A stretch of DNA of 64,000 bases, from the NCBI RefSeq assembly GCF_900142605.1, contig NZ_FRBL01000002.1, positions 496,001-560,000 of the forward strand, read 5' to 3'. Shown here piece by piece: positions 52,449 to 61,041 of this stretch (the stretch's first letter is position 1; the number at the start of each line of letters is the position of its first letter). Both the position numbers and the translations under genes were made by a program. The notes under the pieces are model-generated. The model worked only from the letters and a program-made list of their open reading frames with translations, was not told the DNA's origin and searched no databases. The stretch is from Chitinophaga jiangningensis. GTDB taxonomy: Bacteria > Bacteroidota > Bacteroidia > Chitinophagales > Chitinophagaceae.

Positions 52449-55400
52449 TTAATTAACTTCCGGAATGTAGTGAATGCTTTCTTCATCTCTCGGATGCAGG
52501 GAAACACTTTGTGTAGTGGTACGTTTTTGTCCCCATGCAAACGCTAACGGCAGTACGAACAGTGCCGCAAACGTGGAGGCAATCAAACCACCCACTACTG
52601 CCCTGCCTAATGGCGACGACTGATCGCCCGCTTCACCGAGGCCGCTGGCCATAGGAATCATACCTACCACCATCGCTAGTGCCGTCATCAGGATAGGCCT
52701 CAAACGTAATGCCGCCGCCTCTCTGGCTGATAGTACGGCATCGCCGTTTGCTTTGCGTAGTTGTTCCGCATTGGTAATCAACAGTACCGCATTGGAGATA
52801 GATACCCCAACGGACATGATCATACCCATGTACGACTGCAGGTTGAGCGTAGAGCCGCATATCATCAGCAGCAACAGGGAGCCCAGCAATACCGCAGGTA
52901 CGGTGGCCAGTACGATACCTGACACTTTAAACGACTGGAAGTTTGCCGCCAGCATCAGGAAGATCACCACAATCGCCACTACAAGGCCACTCTGTAAGCT
53001 GTCCAGTGTTTCGGTGAGCGTGCTGCTCATACCAATCAGGTCCACACTTAAGCCACGCGGAATTTCCCCCAGGTTTTTAATTGCTTTCTGCACATCTTTA
53101 CCGGCATAGCCGAGGTCTTTTTTGTTGATACTGGCAGTCACGGTCAGCATCGGCATGGCACCCAGGTTATCGATTTCACCATAGGTGGTACCGTCTGTAA
53201 GCGTGGCTACGTCTCCCAGTACTGGCCTGGAATTGTTTTTCATCAGCGGGATCTCGGTGAGGTCCTGTTTGCTGGCCATCTTACTTTCCGGAATCTGTAC
53301 CTGTACATTGTAGCTGTTCGATATTTTTTCATCCACCCAGATATTTTTTTCCGTAAAACGGGAGGAAGAGGTAGAAGCAGTAACCGAGCGGGAAACATCA
53401 GCCATATCCAGTCCCAGCTGTGCTGCACGTACGCGGTCCACATTTACATTCACGGATGGATATTTAACGGACTGACCGATTTGCACATCGCGGAGGTATG
53501 AAATCTTTTTCAGTTCATCCACCATTTTTTGTGCGTACAGTTCATTCATTTTTTTATCACGGCCAGAGAACCTTACCTCTATAGGTGTTGGTGATCCCTG
53601 GCTAAGGATCTTATCTGTCAGCTCAATTGGTTCGAAAGATAACTTCATCTGCGGATTTTCCTTCGCCATTCTGTTCCTGATTTTATCCTTCAGTTCGTCG
53701 AGGTTTACATGGTAGTCTTCTTTCAGGGCTACCTGTAAAGCTGCTTCATGCGGACCCGCCATCCAGAGGAAGATAGGGCTGGTAGAGAATTGCTGGGGAT
53801 GTGTACCTACATAAGCAGAGGTAATGGCAACATTTTCCTTACCTACAATTTCACCGATGGCATTGGTTAGCTTGATGGTTGCAGCTTCCGTATTTTCGAT
53901 ACGGGTACCATCCGGTAAGCGCATACGAATCTGGAATTGACCTGAGTTTACCTTTGGCAGTACATCGCGGCCGATATTGGCAAACAGCAATGCTACTATT
54001 CCTCCTACGATCACGAGGTAGCTGATTACTACAATTCTGCGGTAAGGCATGAGCCGGTCCAGGAAGCGGAGGTAGCGGAAACGGAGTTTTTCAAACCGGG
54101 AGATTTTACCGTCGCGGTTACTATCTTCCTGTCTTACTAATATTTCCTTCTGATCCCAGGTATTTTTTTCACTACCGGCAGGTAATCCGGCCGCTTTATA
54201 TTCTTCCGCATCTGTCATGATGTGGCCGTCTTTAGCTTTGTGATGTTTTACTTTCATCACCCAGTTGGCCATTACCGGTACAAAGGTTTGTGCCAGGAAG
54301 TAAGAGATAATCATGCTGAACCCGATCGCCAGTGCCAGCGGCAGGAACAGGGATCCCGGAATACCACCCATGGTAAATGCAGGGGCAAATACCGCGAGGA
54401 TACAGAAGAGGATCAGCAATTTAGGGAAGGCGATTTCCTGACAGGCGTCCCATATGGCCAGGGCCTTGGGTTTGCCCATATCCAGGTGCTGGTGAATATT
54501 CTCAATTGTTACTGTACTCTCATCCACCAGGATTCCGATAGCCAGGGCGAGGCCGCTGAGCGTCATGATATTGATCGTTTGCCCTGTAAGGGTTAGGAAC
54601 AATACTGCGGAGATGATGGAGGTAGGGATGGTTAGAATAACGATGAGGGCCCCGCGGGCATCTCCGAGGAAGAGCAGTACCATCAAACCGGTGAGAATAG
54701 CACCGATGATACCTTCCGAGAGGAGACTTTTAACGGAGTTGATTACGTAGGTGGATTGGTCAAATTCATAACTCAGCTTCACATCTTCCGGAAGTTGCGA
54801 CTGAATACGTGGGATGGCTTTTTTCAGGTTTTGTACTACTTCCCAGGTAGAGGCATCCGCGCCTTTCGCAATACTCAGGTATACCGAGCGACGGCCGTTC
54901 ACCAGCGCATAGCCGGAGGTTACGTCGGCTCCATCCTCTACGGTGGCTACATCTCTCAGATATAAATTTTGTACATCCCCTTTAAACAGCGGGATATCTT
55001 CAAAATCCTTTACTGTTTTGATGGTGGTATTGATGGGGGTGATAACGTTTTTATCACCGATACGCACGTTACCCGAAGGGGAAGTTTGGTTATTGAGGCG
55101 CATGGCTTCTACCAGCTGATCCGGTGTAAGGTTGTGCTGGCGGAGCAGCTCAGGATCTGCTTTGATCACCACGGTACGCACGTTACCACCAAACGGCGGA
55201 GAGGCAACCAGGCCGGGGATGGAGGTAAAGGACGAGCGTACATATACGTTTGCCAGGTCGAGCAATTCGTTGTTACTGCGCTTGTCGCTGCTCAATACCA
55301 GCTGCCCAACCGGCAGCGTGGATGCGTCGAAGCGGATGATAAACGGCGGGTTGGAGCCGGGTGGGAAGATGGCCTGAATCCTGTTGGAAAAGGCGCTTAC

Positions 55401-55721
55401 TTCCGCCGCTGCCTGGGCCATGTTGGTACCCGGGTAGAAGTTGATCTTCATCAGGGTGAGGCCCTGGATATTTTTGGTTTCAATACTTTTCACCCCGTTT
55501 ACAAACAGGAAGATATTAATGTATTGTTTAGCGAAATAGGTTTCCATCTGGGCGGGGTTGTAACCGCCGAAGGGGTGGGAAACGTAGATCACCGGCAGAT
55601 CCAGTTTGGGAAAGATATCTACTTTGATACTCGTCACCGCTTTGATCCCGAAGAAGAACAAACCGGCTACCAGCACCAGGATGGTAATAGGTTTTTTAAG
55701 TGCAAAGCTTATCAGATTCAT
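52449..55721 (-). CDS. RND efflux permease with EF-hand-like cytoplasmic loop
   Basis: A 1090-residue proton-driven pump of the AcrB/CzcA superfamily with 12 transmembrane helices and two porter halves. The TM4 relay reads ILVDESTVTIENI (Asp-Glu where AcrB has Asp-Asp). TM10 carries VGVSISNAVLLITNAEQL. The central cytoplasmic segment (about 485-560) is longer than usual and contains DSNRDGKISRFE at 533-544, a perfect 12-residue EF-hand loop pattern. Substrates could be drugs, lipids or metals; no metal-specific residues are obvious. It lies between TolC and adaptor genes. Confidence 0.94.
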   Translation of the reverse strand: MNLISFALKKPITILVLVAGLFFFGIKAVTSIKVDIFPKLDLPVIYVSHPFGGYNPAQMETYFAKQYINIFLFVNGVKSIETKNIQGLTLMKINFYPGTNMAQAAAEVSAFSNRIQAIFPPGSNPPFIIRFDASTLPVGQLVLSSDKRSNNELLDLANVYVRSSFTSIPGLVASPPFGGNVRTVVIKADPELLRQHNLTPDQLVEAMRLNNQTSPSGNVRIGDKNVITPINTTIKTVKDFEDIPLFKGDVQNLYLRDVATVEDGADVTSGYALVNGRRSVYLSIAKGADASTWEVVQNLKKAIPRIQSQLPEDVKLSYEFDQSTYVINSVKSLLSEGIIGAILTGLMVLLFLGDARGALIVILTIPTSIISAVLFLTLTGQTINIMTLSGLALAIGILVDESTVTIENIHQHLDMGKPKALAIWDACQEIAFPKLLILFCILAVFAPAFTMGGIPGSLFLPLALAIGFSMIISYFLAQTFVPVMANWVMKVKHHKAKDGHIMTDAEEYKAAGLPAGSEKNTWDQKEILVRQEDSNRDGKISRFEKLRFRYLRFLDRLMPYRRIVVISYLVIVGGIVALLFANIGRDVLPKVNSGQFQIRMRLPDGTRIENTEAATIKLTNAIGEIVGKENVAITSAYVGTHPQQFSTSPIFLWMAGPHEAALQVALKEDYHVNLDELKDKIRNRMAKENPQMKLSFEPIELTDKILSQGSPTPIEVRFSGRDKKMNELYAQKMVDELKKISYLRDVQIGQSVKYPSVNVNVDRVRAAQLGLDMADVSRSVTASTSSSRFTEKNIWVDEKISNSYNVQVQIPESKMASKQDLTEIPLMKNNSRPVLGDVATLTDGTTYGEIDNLGAMPMLTVTASINKKDLGYAGKDVQKAIKNLGEIPRGLSVDLIGMSSTLTETLDSLQSGLVVAIVVIFLMLAANFQSFKVSGIVLATVPAVLLGSLLLLMICGSTLNLQSYMGMIMSVGVSISNAVLLITNAEQLRKANGDAVLSAREAAALRLRPILMTALAMVVGMIPMASGLGEAGDQSSPLGRAVVGGLIASTFAALFVLPLAFAWGQKRTTTQSVSLHPRDEESIHYIPEVN

Positions 55722-55777
55722 AATAGTCGTTTCTTAGAAATAATCAGCATGGTTTCCGTTTATCCGTCTGCGTTAGT

Positions 55778-57160
55778 TTAGTAGCTAAATATGTTGAAGT
55801 CGCCGGCGGCGGCTGCTTTCAGCAACAGTGCCTGCCAAACATTCACATAAGCGATATCGCGGTCTGTTTGTGCACGGATAAGTACATAAGCCGCTTGTGT
55901 GAGGTCTACCAGGTTGGTAAGCCCGTTTTTATACAAAACTGTTTTTTGCAGATAGGCGTCGGAAGCGGCTTTCACCTGCACCGGTACTTCTCTGAAGTTC
56001 GACAGTGCGTTTTGCAGTTTGGTATCGGAGAGTGCGTACTGCGCTTTTATTTGTTGATCGGCGAGTTCGTACTCATACTGTAACCCTTTGCTGGTAAGCT
56101 CCTGCGCCTTCACCTGTTTGGAGATGCGGAATGGCTGCGAGAGGTTCCAGGTAACACCCAATCCGATGAGGTAGTTGCTGCGGGTTGGTTTCACGCCATC
56201 CCAGTAGCTGTGGCTGAAGTCCGATTGGTCGGAAGCGTAGCCGTTACCGAACCCGGAGCCACGGGTCTGGAGCACGCCTACCAATGAAAACGCCGGATAA
56301 TAGAAGGTTTTAGAATACTTCGCCTGTTCATCTGCCAGGGCGATGCGGCTTTTGTACCATTGTAATACCGGGTGTCTGGATTCATCGAGGCTGTCGCCCG
56401 GCAGATTCGGTATCCGTTTAACAAATTCCGTGTCTACTTCGAAGTCGCGCACCGGAATACCCAGCAGTTGGGCGAGCTGGTTGCCCTGCTCCTGCTCTGC
56501 ATCCTTAGCCTTGGTGTAGGTGATGCGTGCGCTGGAATATTCTGCATTGGCCTGTGAGGAGTCGACGCCTGCAATCAGGTGGTTTAATACGCGGATGCGT
56601 ACTACTTTCCGGATGGTGTCAGCACGGTCCATATTGTCTTTATAGGAGCGTGTGAGTTGCTTTGCTGCTACGAGGTTTAAATAAGCAGCCGCCACTTTAA
56701 TTTTGTGTCTGAAGATCTCTTGTTGCCAGTCTTTATCGTTCTGAGTAGCGGCTGCGACTGCGGTTTTAATTTTTTCCTTTGCGCGTCCGAACGCGAAAAA
56801 ATCCCAGTTTATGTTAGTGAGGTATAATGCACCGAATGCTGCGTTCCAGTTCTGGTGGTCGAGCGGCAGTCCTGACGAGGAGGCTGCGAGGCCACCGAAG
56901 CCATAGAGCGGACCGTTTTGTCCGTTGATGGTTCCATAATCCTGTTGGGCAGAGATGTTGAAGTTAGGCAGGTAATCGCGGCGCGCCTGCTTTACTTGTT
57001 CGTTAGAGGCGGCGGTATAGGATTGCTTGGCCTTAATGGTTCCGTAGTTGGCGACTGCTGTGTCGATGGCTTGTTGCAGGGTGAATACCTGCTGGGCATA
57101 TATATATTTACCCGTTATAAATGAACAGAGCGCCAACAACAATAATTTCTTACTCCACAT
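55778..57160 (-). CDS. TolC-family outer-membrane efflux protein
   Basis: A 460-residue outer-membrane channel with signal MWSKKLLLLALCSFITGKYI. The TolC repeat pattern is present: VFTLQQAIDTAVANYGTIKA and YTAASNEQVKQARRDYLPNF in the first half, YSSARITYTKAKDAEQEQGN and KNGLTNLVDLTQAAYVLIRA in the second. It is expected to form the trimeric exit duct for the RND pump encoded next. It is the first gene of the efflux operon, 117 bp downstream of the sensor kinase gene, with a candidate regulator site in its promoter. Confidence 0.94.
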   Translation of the reverse strand: MWSKKLLLLALCSFITGKYIYAQQVFTLQQAIDTAVANYGTIKAKQSYTAASNEQVKQARRDYLPNFNISAQQDYGTINGQNGPLYGFGGLAASSSGLPLDHQNWNAAFGALYLTNINWDFFAFGRAKEKIKTAVAAATQNDKDWQQEIFRHKIKVAAAYLNLVAAKQLTRSYKDNMDRADTIRKVVRIRVLNHLIAGVDSSQANAEYSSARITYTKAKDAEQEQGNQLAQLLGIPVRDFEVDTEFVKRIPNLPGDSLDESRHPVLQWYKSRIALADEQAKYSKTFYYPAFSLVGVLQTRGSGFGNGYASDQSDFSHSYWDGVKPTRSNYLIGLGVTWNLSQPFRISKQVKAQELTSKGLQYEYELADQQIKAQYALSDTKLQNALSNFREVPVQVKAASDAYLQKTVLYKNGLTNLVDLTQAAYVLIRAQTDRDIAYVNVWQALLLKAAAAGDFNIFSY

Positions 57161-57209
57161 GATGAGTTTGGTTTTACTAGCGGTGGAAGTTCATCTGAAT
57201 TTCCAGGTG

Positions 57210-57244
57210 CAAAGTGACCATCACATTTTGAAGTAAATTTGAAG
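57210..57244 (-). promoter_or_regulatory. efflux promoter with 11-bp-phased direct repeat
   Basis: On the minus strand CTTCAAA occurs twice at 11-bp spacing (plus strand TTTGAAG at 57227-57233 and 57238-57244), the phasing used by OmpR-family regulators. It lies 10 bp upstream of TCACTTTG (57210-57217), a near match to TAnnTTTG. Binding by the adjacent response regulator is inferred. Confidence 0.5.
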
Positions 57245-57277
57245 AATCTTCAGAATTGAGAAATTTGTCTGTTTGTA

Positions 57278-58603
57278 TTAGCTGACTGCCAACTTTGTTC
57301 CGGGAACGGGGCAGAGTTTTTCCGCTGCTGGTTTGGCTTCTGGCAGACCAAATACAACTTTTACCTGGTGCCAGCCATCTTCATAATTGTAAGTCACCGA
57401 AAAGTCATTTACGGTACAAATCTGTTTTACGATGGCGAGTCCGAGGCCGGTGCTTTCGCCGGACTGGTTTCCTTTTTTAAAGCGGCGGAATAATTCTGCG
57501 GTGGGCAGTTCCGGTGGGTTGCCGGTATTGCTGATGATGAAGTTGTATTTGTTGAGTTCCACTTTTATCTTGCCGCCTTCCAGGTTATAGCGGATTGCGT
57601 TGCTAAACAGGTTGCTGAGCAGGATTTCAGCGAGTGCCGGGTGGATATTGAGTACAATATTTTTGTCCAGGTTGGTGGAGATGTCAATTTCTTTCATTTT
57701 CACCCAGTCCTCGTAGGTGGATATAACGCGCTTGGTGATAGCACAGAACTTAATGCTCTCTGAAGTGGCATACTCGTGGTTTTCCAGTTTGGTGAGGAGC
57801 ACCAGGGACCGGTTGATATGCGAGAGTCGTTCGATGGAGGCTTGCATATCGCCGATGAGTTGGGCCTGTTTATCGTCGATGGAGGTTTGGCTGAGCAGGT
57901 CGAGTTTACTACGTACAACGGCCAGCGGCGTTTGCAGTTCATGGGAGGCATTTTCGCTAAACTCTTTGATGGCGGCGTAGTCGGCGCGGGCTTTTTGGGC
58001 CATGGACTCGATGAAGTCGTTCAGTTCCTTAAATTCGGTAGTGGTGGTATGGGCGAGTTGTAATTTCTGATCACTTCTTTTAACGTCGAAGTGCTTGATT
58101 ATTTTGAGTCCGCGGTAGAAGGGCTCGAGTATAATGCGCGACAGGAGTCGCGCTGTGAGTCCTACACAGAGGATGATGAGCAGCATTTTCCAAACCACGG
58201 TGCTGAGCATACCGGCGAAGATTTCTTCGGACTTGAGTACGTAGTTATACGAGGATACTTTATAAATCTGTTTACCTACCTGGTAATAGGAGGTAACACT
58301 GATACGGCATTCGTTTTGGGCCAGGTCTTCGTTGCGGGCTACCTCTTTTACTGTTTGCACTCTTTCGGCGGGCATGGGGCCCTGGAAGAGGCTAACCTCG
58401 ATGGGGCGGCCGTGGGTATAGTGGTCCAGTTTCACACCCGTGAGCAATTGTTCGTATACGTGGTCGTTGACGGCGCGCATACGTTGTTCTTCTGCTTTGT
58501 CGAGGTGCTTTTTAATGTTGTTGCGTGAGATCACCATGGTGATGGGAGTCACCAGGAAGATTACGCCAATGAACCAGACTGTTATTTTGTTGAGTAACTT
58601 CAT
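57278..58603 (-). CDS. sensor histidine kinase of the efflux two-component system
   Basis: A 441-residue membrane kinase. Two transmembrane segments (about 8-26 and 138-158) enclose a periplasmic sensor of about 110 residues. A short linker leads to HisKA with His221 in NASHELQTPLAVV and HATPase with LFSNAIRYNL, ISNTGNPPEL and STGLGLAIVKQI. Domain order and size match class I kinases. The ATG overlaps the stop of the response regulator gene by 4 bp (ATGA-type), so they are co-translated. It probably controls the downstream efflux operon. Confidence 0.94.
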   Translation of the reverse strand: MKLLNKITVWFIGVIFLVTPITMVISRNNIKKHLDKAEEQRMRAVNDHVYEQLLTGVKLDHYTHGRPIEVSLFQGPMPAERVQTVKEVARNEDLAQNECRISVTSYYQVGKQIYKVSSYNYVLKSEEIFAGMLSTVVWKMLLIILCVGLTARLLSRIILEPFYRGLKIIKHFDVKRSDQKLQLAHTTTTEFKELNDFIESMAQKARADYAAIKEFSENASHELQTPLAVVRSKLDLLSQTSIDDKQAQLIGDMQASIERLSHINRSLVLLTKLENHEYATSESIKFCAITKRVISTYEDWVKMKEIDISTNLDKNIVLNIHPALAEILLSNLFSNAIRYNLEGGKIKVELNKYNFIISNTGNPPELPTAELFRRFKKGNQSGESTGLGLAIVKQICTVNDFSVTYNYEDGWHQVKVVFGLPEAKPAAEKLCPVPGTKLAVS

Positions 58604-59286
58604 TGTTTGGACGTATTAAACTTATAACCCAGGCCATATACTGTTTCGATATAGTCTGTTCCTTCGGCCACACTAATCTTTTTCCGCAGGTTTTTTACGT
58701 GTTGGTATACAAAATCGAAGTTAGAGAGGTTGTCGGTATAATCTCCCCACAGGTGTGCTGCGATGGCTTGTTTTGACAATACGCGGTTTTTATTGACGAT
58801 AAAATACAGCAGCAGGTCAAATTCCTTTCGGGTAACATCCAGTGGTTGATTATTGACGGAGGCCTCAATGGTATCGGTATTGAGTTCTATTTCATTGAAT
58901 ACTACCTGGCTGCTGGGGCCTTCCAGCTGTTTGCGGCGGTAGATGGCGCGGAGCCGGGCATGCAGCTCTGACATATGAAATGGCTTGATGACGTAGTCGT
59001 CGGCACCTTCATCGAGGCCTTTAACTTTATCGTCCAGGGCATCTTTGGCGGAGATGATGAGGATACCGCTGCGGATGTTTTCCTGCCGGATTTGTTTGAG
59101 CAGTTCGAGGCCGTTGCCATCGGGCAGCATGATGTCTACCAGGATACAATCATAGGAGAAGAGGGACAGTTTTTCGGTGGCGGTTTCGAAGTCGTAAGCC
59201 GGTTCACAGATATACTTTTCTCCGGTGAGATAGTCGGCTATACCACTGGAGAGTTCCTTATTATCTTCTACGATCAAAACTTTCAT
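58600..59286 (-). CDS. OmpR-family response regulator
   Basis: A 228-residue DNA-binding regulator. The receiver has acidic pocket VEDN, phospho-acceptor Asp51 in LVDIMLPDGNG, Thr/Ser switch LIISAKD and Lys in YVIKPFH. The C-terminal winged helix (about 130-228) contains RKEFDLLLYFIVNKNRVLSK and VYQHVKNLRKKI, typical of OmpR/PhoB output. It overlaps the kinase gene. It is expected to bind tandem direct repeats, for which a candidate lies in the efflux promoter. Confidence 0.95.
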   Translation of the reverse strand: MKVLIVEDNKELSSGIADYLTGEKYICEPAYDFETATEKLSLFSYDCILVDIMLPDGNGLELLKQIRQENIRSGILIISAKDALDDKVKGLDEGADDYVIKPFHMSELHARLRAIYRRKQLEGPSSQVVFNEIELNTDTIEASVNNQPLDVTRKEFDLLLYFIVNKNRVLSKQAIAAHLWGDYTDNLSNFDFVYQHVKNLRKKISVAEGTDYIETVYGLGYKFNTSKQ

Positions 59287-59315
59287 ATGTACATACTTGC
59301 GCGCAAGGTGCAGTG

Positions 59316-59346
59316 CAAATTTATATCAATTTTGAAGTTTGAGCAA
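59316..59346 (-). promoter_or_regulatory. possible promoter of the two-component operon
   Basis: On the minus strand TAAATTTG (59316-59323) fits the -7 consensus with TTG about 20 bp upstream. Between them is CTTCAAA next to a CTCAAA copy, resembling the repeats in the efflux promoter, so autoregulation is possible. Confidence 0.4.
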
Positions 59347-59385
59347 TTTGTGTGTATGTATCTGTATTTTAATCTAATATATATG

Positions 59386-59512
59386 CATACTATCCCAAAA
59401 GTCACACAGCGCCACCGTACTTTACGGGCACAGCAGTACTGATACCACTGGTAGTGGTTTAATTTCCGCCTTTGCAGGAGATGAGATGGGAGATGGCTTT
59501 TGGGATAGTATG
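59386..59512. mobile_element. MITE-like inverted-repeat element 1
   Basis: Perfect 16-bp terminal inverted repeats CATACTATCCCAAAAG (59386-59401) and CTTTTGGGATAGTATG (59497-59512) enclose 95 bp of non-coding sequence. The interior shares CACAG...ATACCA...AGTGG...TTCCGCC blocks, in the same order, with element 2 at 60487. No transposase is nearby. Confidence 0.6.
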
Positions 59513-59544
59513 GTTGTTAAGGATAGCTAATGTAGGAAAAAGGG

Positions 59545-59895
59545 TCAGACACCTTCTGTAGTTGAAGATTCGTTTTCTTCAAGCATATCCAGACGAAAGT
59601 TAAGTTTATCCAAAACATTATCAAGGAATGAAAAAGATTTACCAAAATACAACAGGCTTCCTATCACACCATCAGCCTCCTTTCTCATAAAACCGATGTG
59701 GCTTATCAGCTTGTCGTACTGCTCTGTAATTCCAGCATCCTTAAATGGATGTTTTTTGCCTTCCCGTTTAAACTTTACATAGGAAATCTCGTATCTATCC
59801 TTCAATTTATCAAACCTTTCCTCCAGTTCTTTCGCTAAATCGTCCACAGCCCTGGCAAGTGGTTTTAGTTTCTCGCTTTCTAAAATTTGTGACAT
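59545..59895 (-). CDS. small coiled-coil protein, module copy 1 (small partner)
   Basis: A 116-residue helical protein from the ATG at 59893-59895 (MSQILESEKLKPLARAVDDL). No known family is recognised. It is highly charged, with coiled-coil potential at both ends. The C-terminus LDKLNFRLDMLEENESSTTE matches CDRINLRLELAEENALPPAE of the gene at 60659, so they are paralogues. It follows the larger repeat protein gene on the same strand, 33 bp after its stop. Cytoplasmic, no signal. Probably a partner of that protein. Confidence 0.7.
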   Translation of the reverse strand: MSQILESEKLKPLARAVDDLAKELEERFDKLKDRYEISYVKFKREGKKHPFKDAGITEQYDKLISHIGFMRKEADGVIGSLLYFGKSFSFLDNVLDKLNFRLDMLEENESSTTEGV

Positions 59896-59928
59896 AAAAA
59901 ATTTCAATTTTTAGGTGAAGAAATGCTT

Positions 59929-60441
59929 TTAATTGTGTTCCGGATTTACTGGTGTAATGACTTTAACATCAGTAAGGTCCACTTTACAGGATTTTTCGAG
60001 TGCAAGTATCAGTAGGTCGAATTGGCGACCGAGCCTGCCAGTATCCTCCAGCAATTTAAAGGTATGCGTACATGCTAAATCAGATCTACCTCCGGCATAT
60101 TCCACTGCCTGACTCATACTTTCCATCTCCACTTTCACGTTTTTCATCTCACCTTCAATACTCTCCATTCTACCTTCCAGATTATCCATTCTACCTTCAA
60201 TACTCTCCATTCTACCTTCCAGATTATCCATTCTACCTTCCAGTGTAGTAAGTCTACCTGATATAATTTTTAAATTCTTATCCACTTTTCCAAATCGCTT
60301 CTCGAATTTTTTTTCCATTTTCCCAAATTTCTGGTTAATGGAAACATCGAGCACCTCAAATTCCTTTTTCAGGGAATCATTAACAGCGGCATTAACAATT
60401 TCGGTTAACATGCCCTTGAATTTTTCCTGGTCGTCAAACAT
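59929..60441 (-). CDS. heptad-repeat coiled-coil protein, module copy 1 (large partner)
   Basis: A 170-residue protein from the ATG at 60439-60441 (MFDDQEKFKGMLTEIVNAAV). The N-terminal block is conserved with the gene at 61042. The middle is an almost perfect heptad series alternating GRMDNLE and GRMESIE, giving a long parallel coiled coil. The C-terminal block (SDLACTHTFKLLEDTGRLGR) is related to the other copy. The longer frame from 60492 would run into the inverted-repeat element and is rejected. No known domain. It has the look of a rod or tether protein with conserved end caps. Confidence 0.75.
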   Translation of the reverse strand: MFDDQEKFKGMLTEIVNAAVNDSLKKEFEVLDVSINQKFGKMEKKFEKRFGKVDKNLKIISGRLTTLEGRMDNLEGRMESIEGRMDNLEGRMESIEGEMKNVKVEMESMSQAVEYAGGRSDLACTHTFKLLEDTGRLGRQFDLLILALEKSCKVDLTDVKVITPVNPEHN

Positions 60442-60486
60442 GGTTTTCAATTTTGAGTTATAAAAACTGTTATAAAACAAGGTGAC

Positions 60487-60617
60487 ACCCAAAAGTCAAG
60501 ACACAACACCTCCCGGCGCTACGGTGGCTATGAGCACAGGAAAGCCAATACCATCTTAAGTGGCATTCAGCTTCCGCCATTTATGCGGTGTTTATCGTTG
60601 GGAATTGACTTTTGGGT
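60487..60617. mobile_element. MITE-like inverted-repeat element 2
   Basis: Perfect 13-bp arms ACCCAAAAGTCAA (60487-60499) and TTGACTTTTGGGT (60605-60617) enclose about 105 bp. The core CCCAAAAGTCA and several interior blocks are shared with element 1. It sits between the two copies of the coiled-coil module. Confidence 0.6.
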
Positions 60618-60658
60618 ACAGTCCTTGGTAGTTAACTTTATCTAAAGTTGAAGGCAGG

Positions 60659-60994
60659 TTATTCAGCAGGAGGCAGTGCATTTTCTTCAGCCAGCTCTAA
60701 CCGGAGGTTAATCCTGTCACATTTTTCTTTAAAGATTCTCCAACCTGCATTGAACATAAAGTAATCACTATTAATAGTTTCAATTTCTGCTTTTGTATGT
60801 TGTAAGGTTTCTTCTAATGATTTAATCCGAGAGGTAATGTCGTCCCAATCAATTGGATGCTCTCCTTCAGAGATAGAGCTATTATTTCTAACTTCCGTAT
60901 ACCGTGCTTTCACAGCATCCAGATAATCATCCATTTCTTTCTTTTGCTGTTCGACCAGGTTCATAACCTGTCGAATACTAGGTTCTATCATCAT
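60659..60994 (-). CDS. small coiled-coil protein, module copy 2 (small partner)
   Basis: A 111-residue helical protein (MMIEPSIRQVMNLVEQQKKE). Its C-terminal CDRINLRLELAEEN matches the end of the 59545 gene, and both have a charged helical N-half, so they are diverged paralogues. It lies 47 bp after the stop of the large repeat protein at 61042, the same arrangement as copy 1. No signal peptide or membrane segment. A second Met directly follows the first, so the start could be either. Function unknown; it probably binds its upstream partner. Confidence 0.7.
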   Translation of the reverse strand: MMIEPSIRQVMNLVEQQKKEMDDYLDAVKARYTEVRNNSSISEGEHPIDWDDITSRIKSLEETLQHTKAEIETINSDYFMFNAGWRIFKEKCDRINLRLELAEENALPPAE

Positions 60995-61041
60995 AATAGT
61001 AAAAATTTGGTTGTTAAAAAATACAAATAATAAATAGCGAG

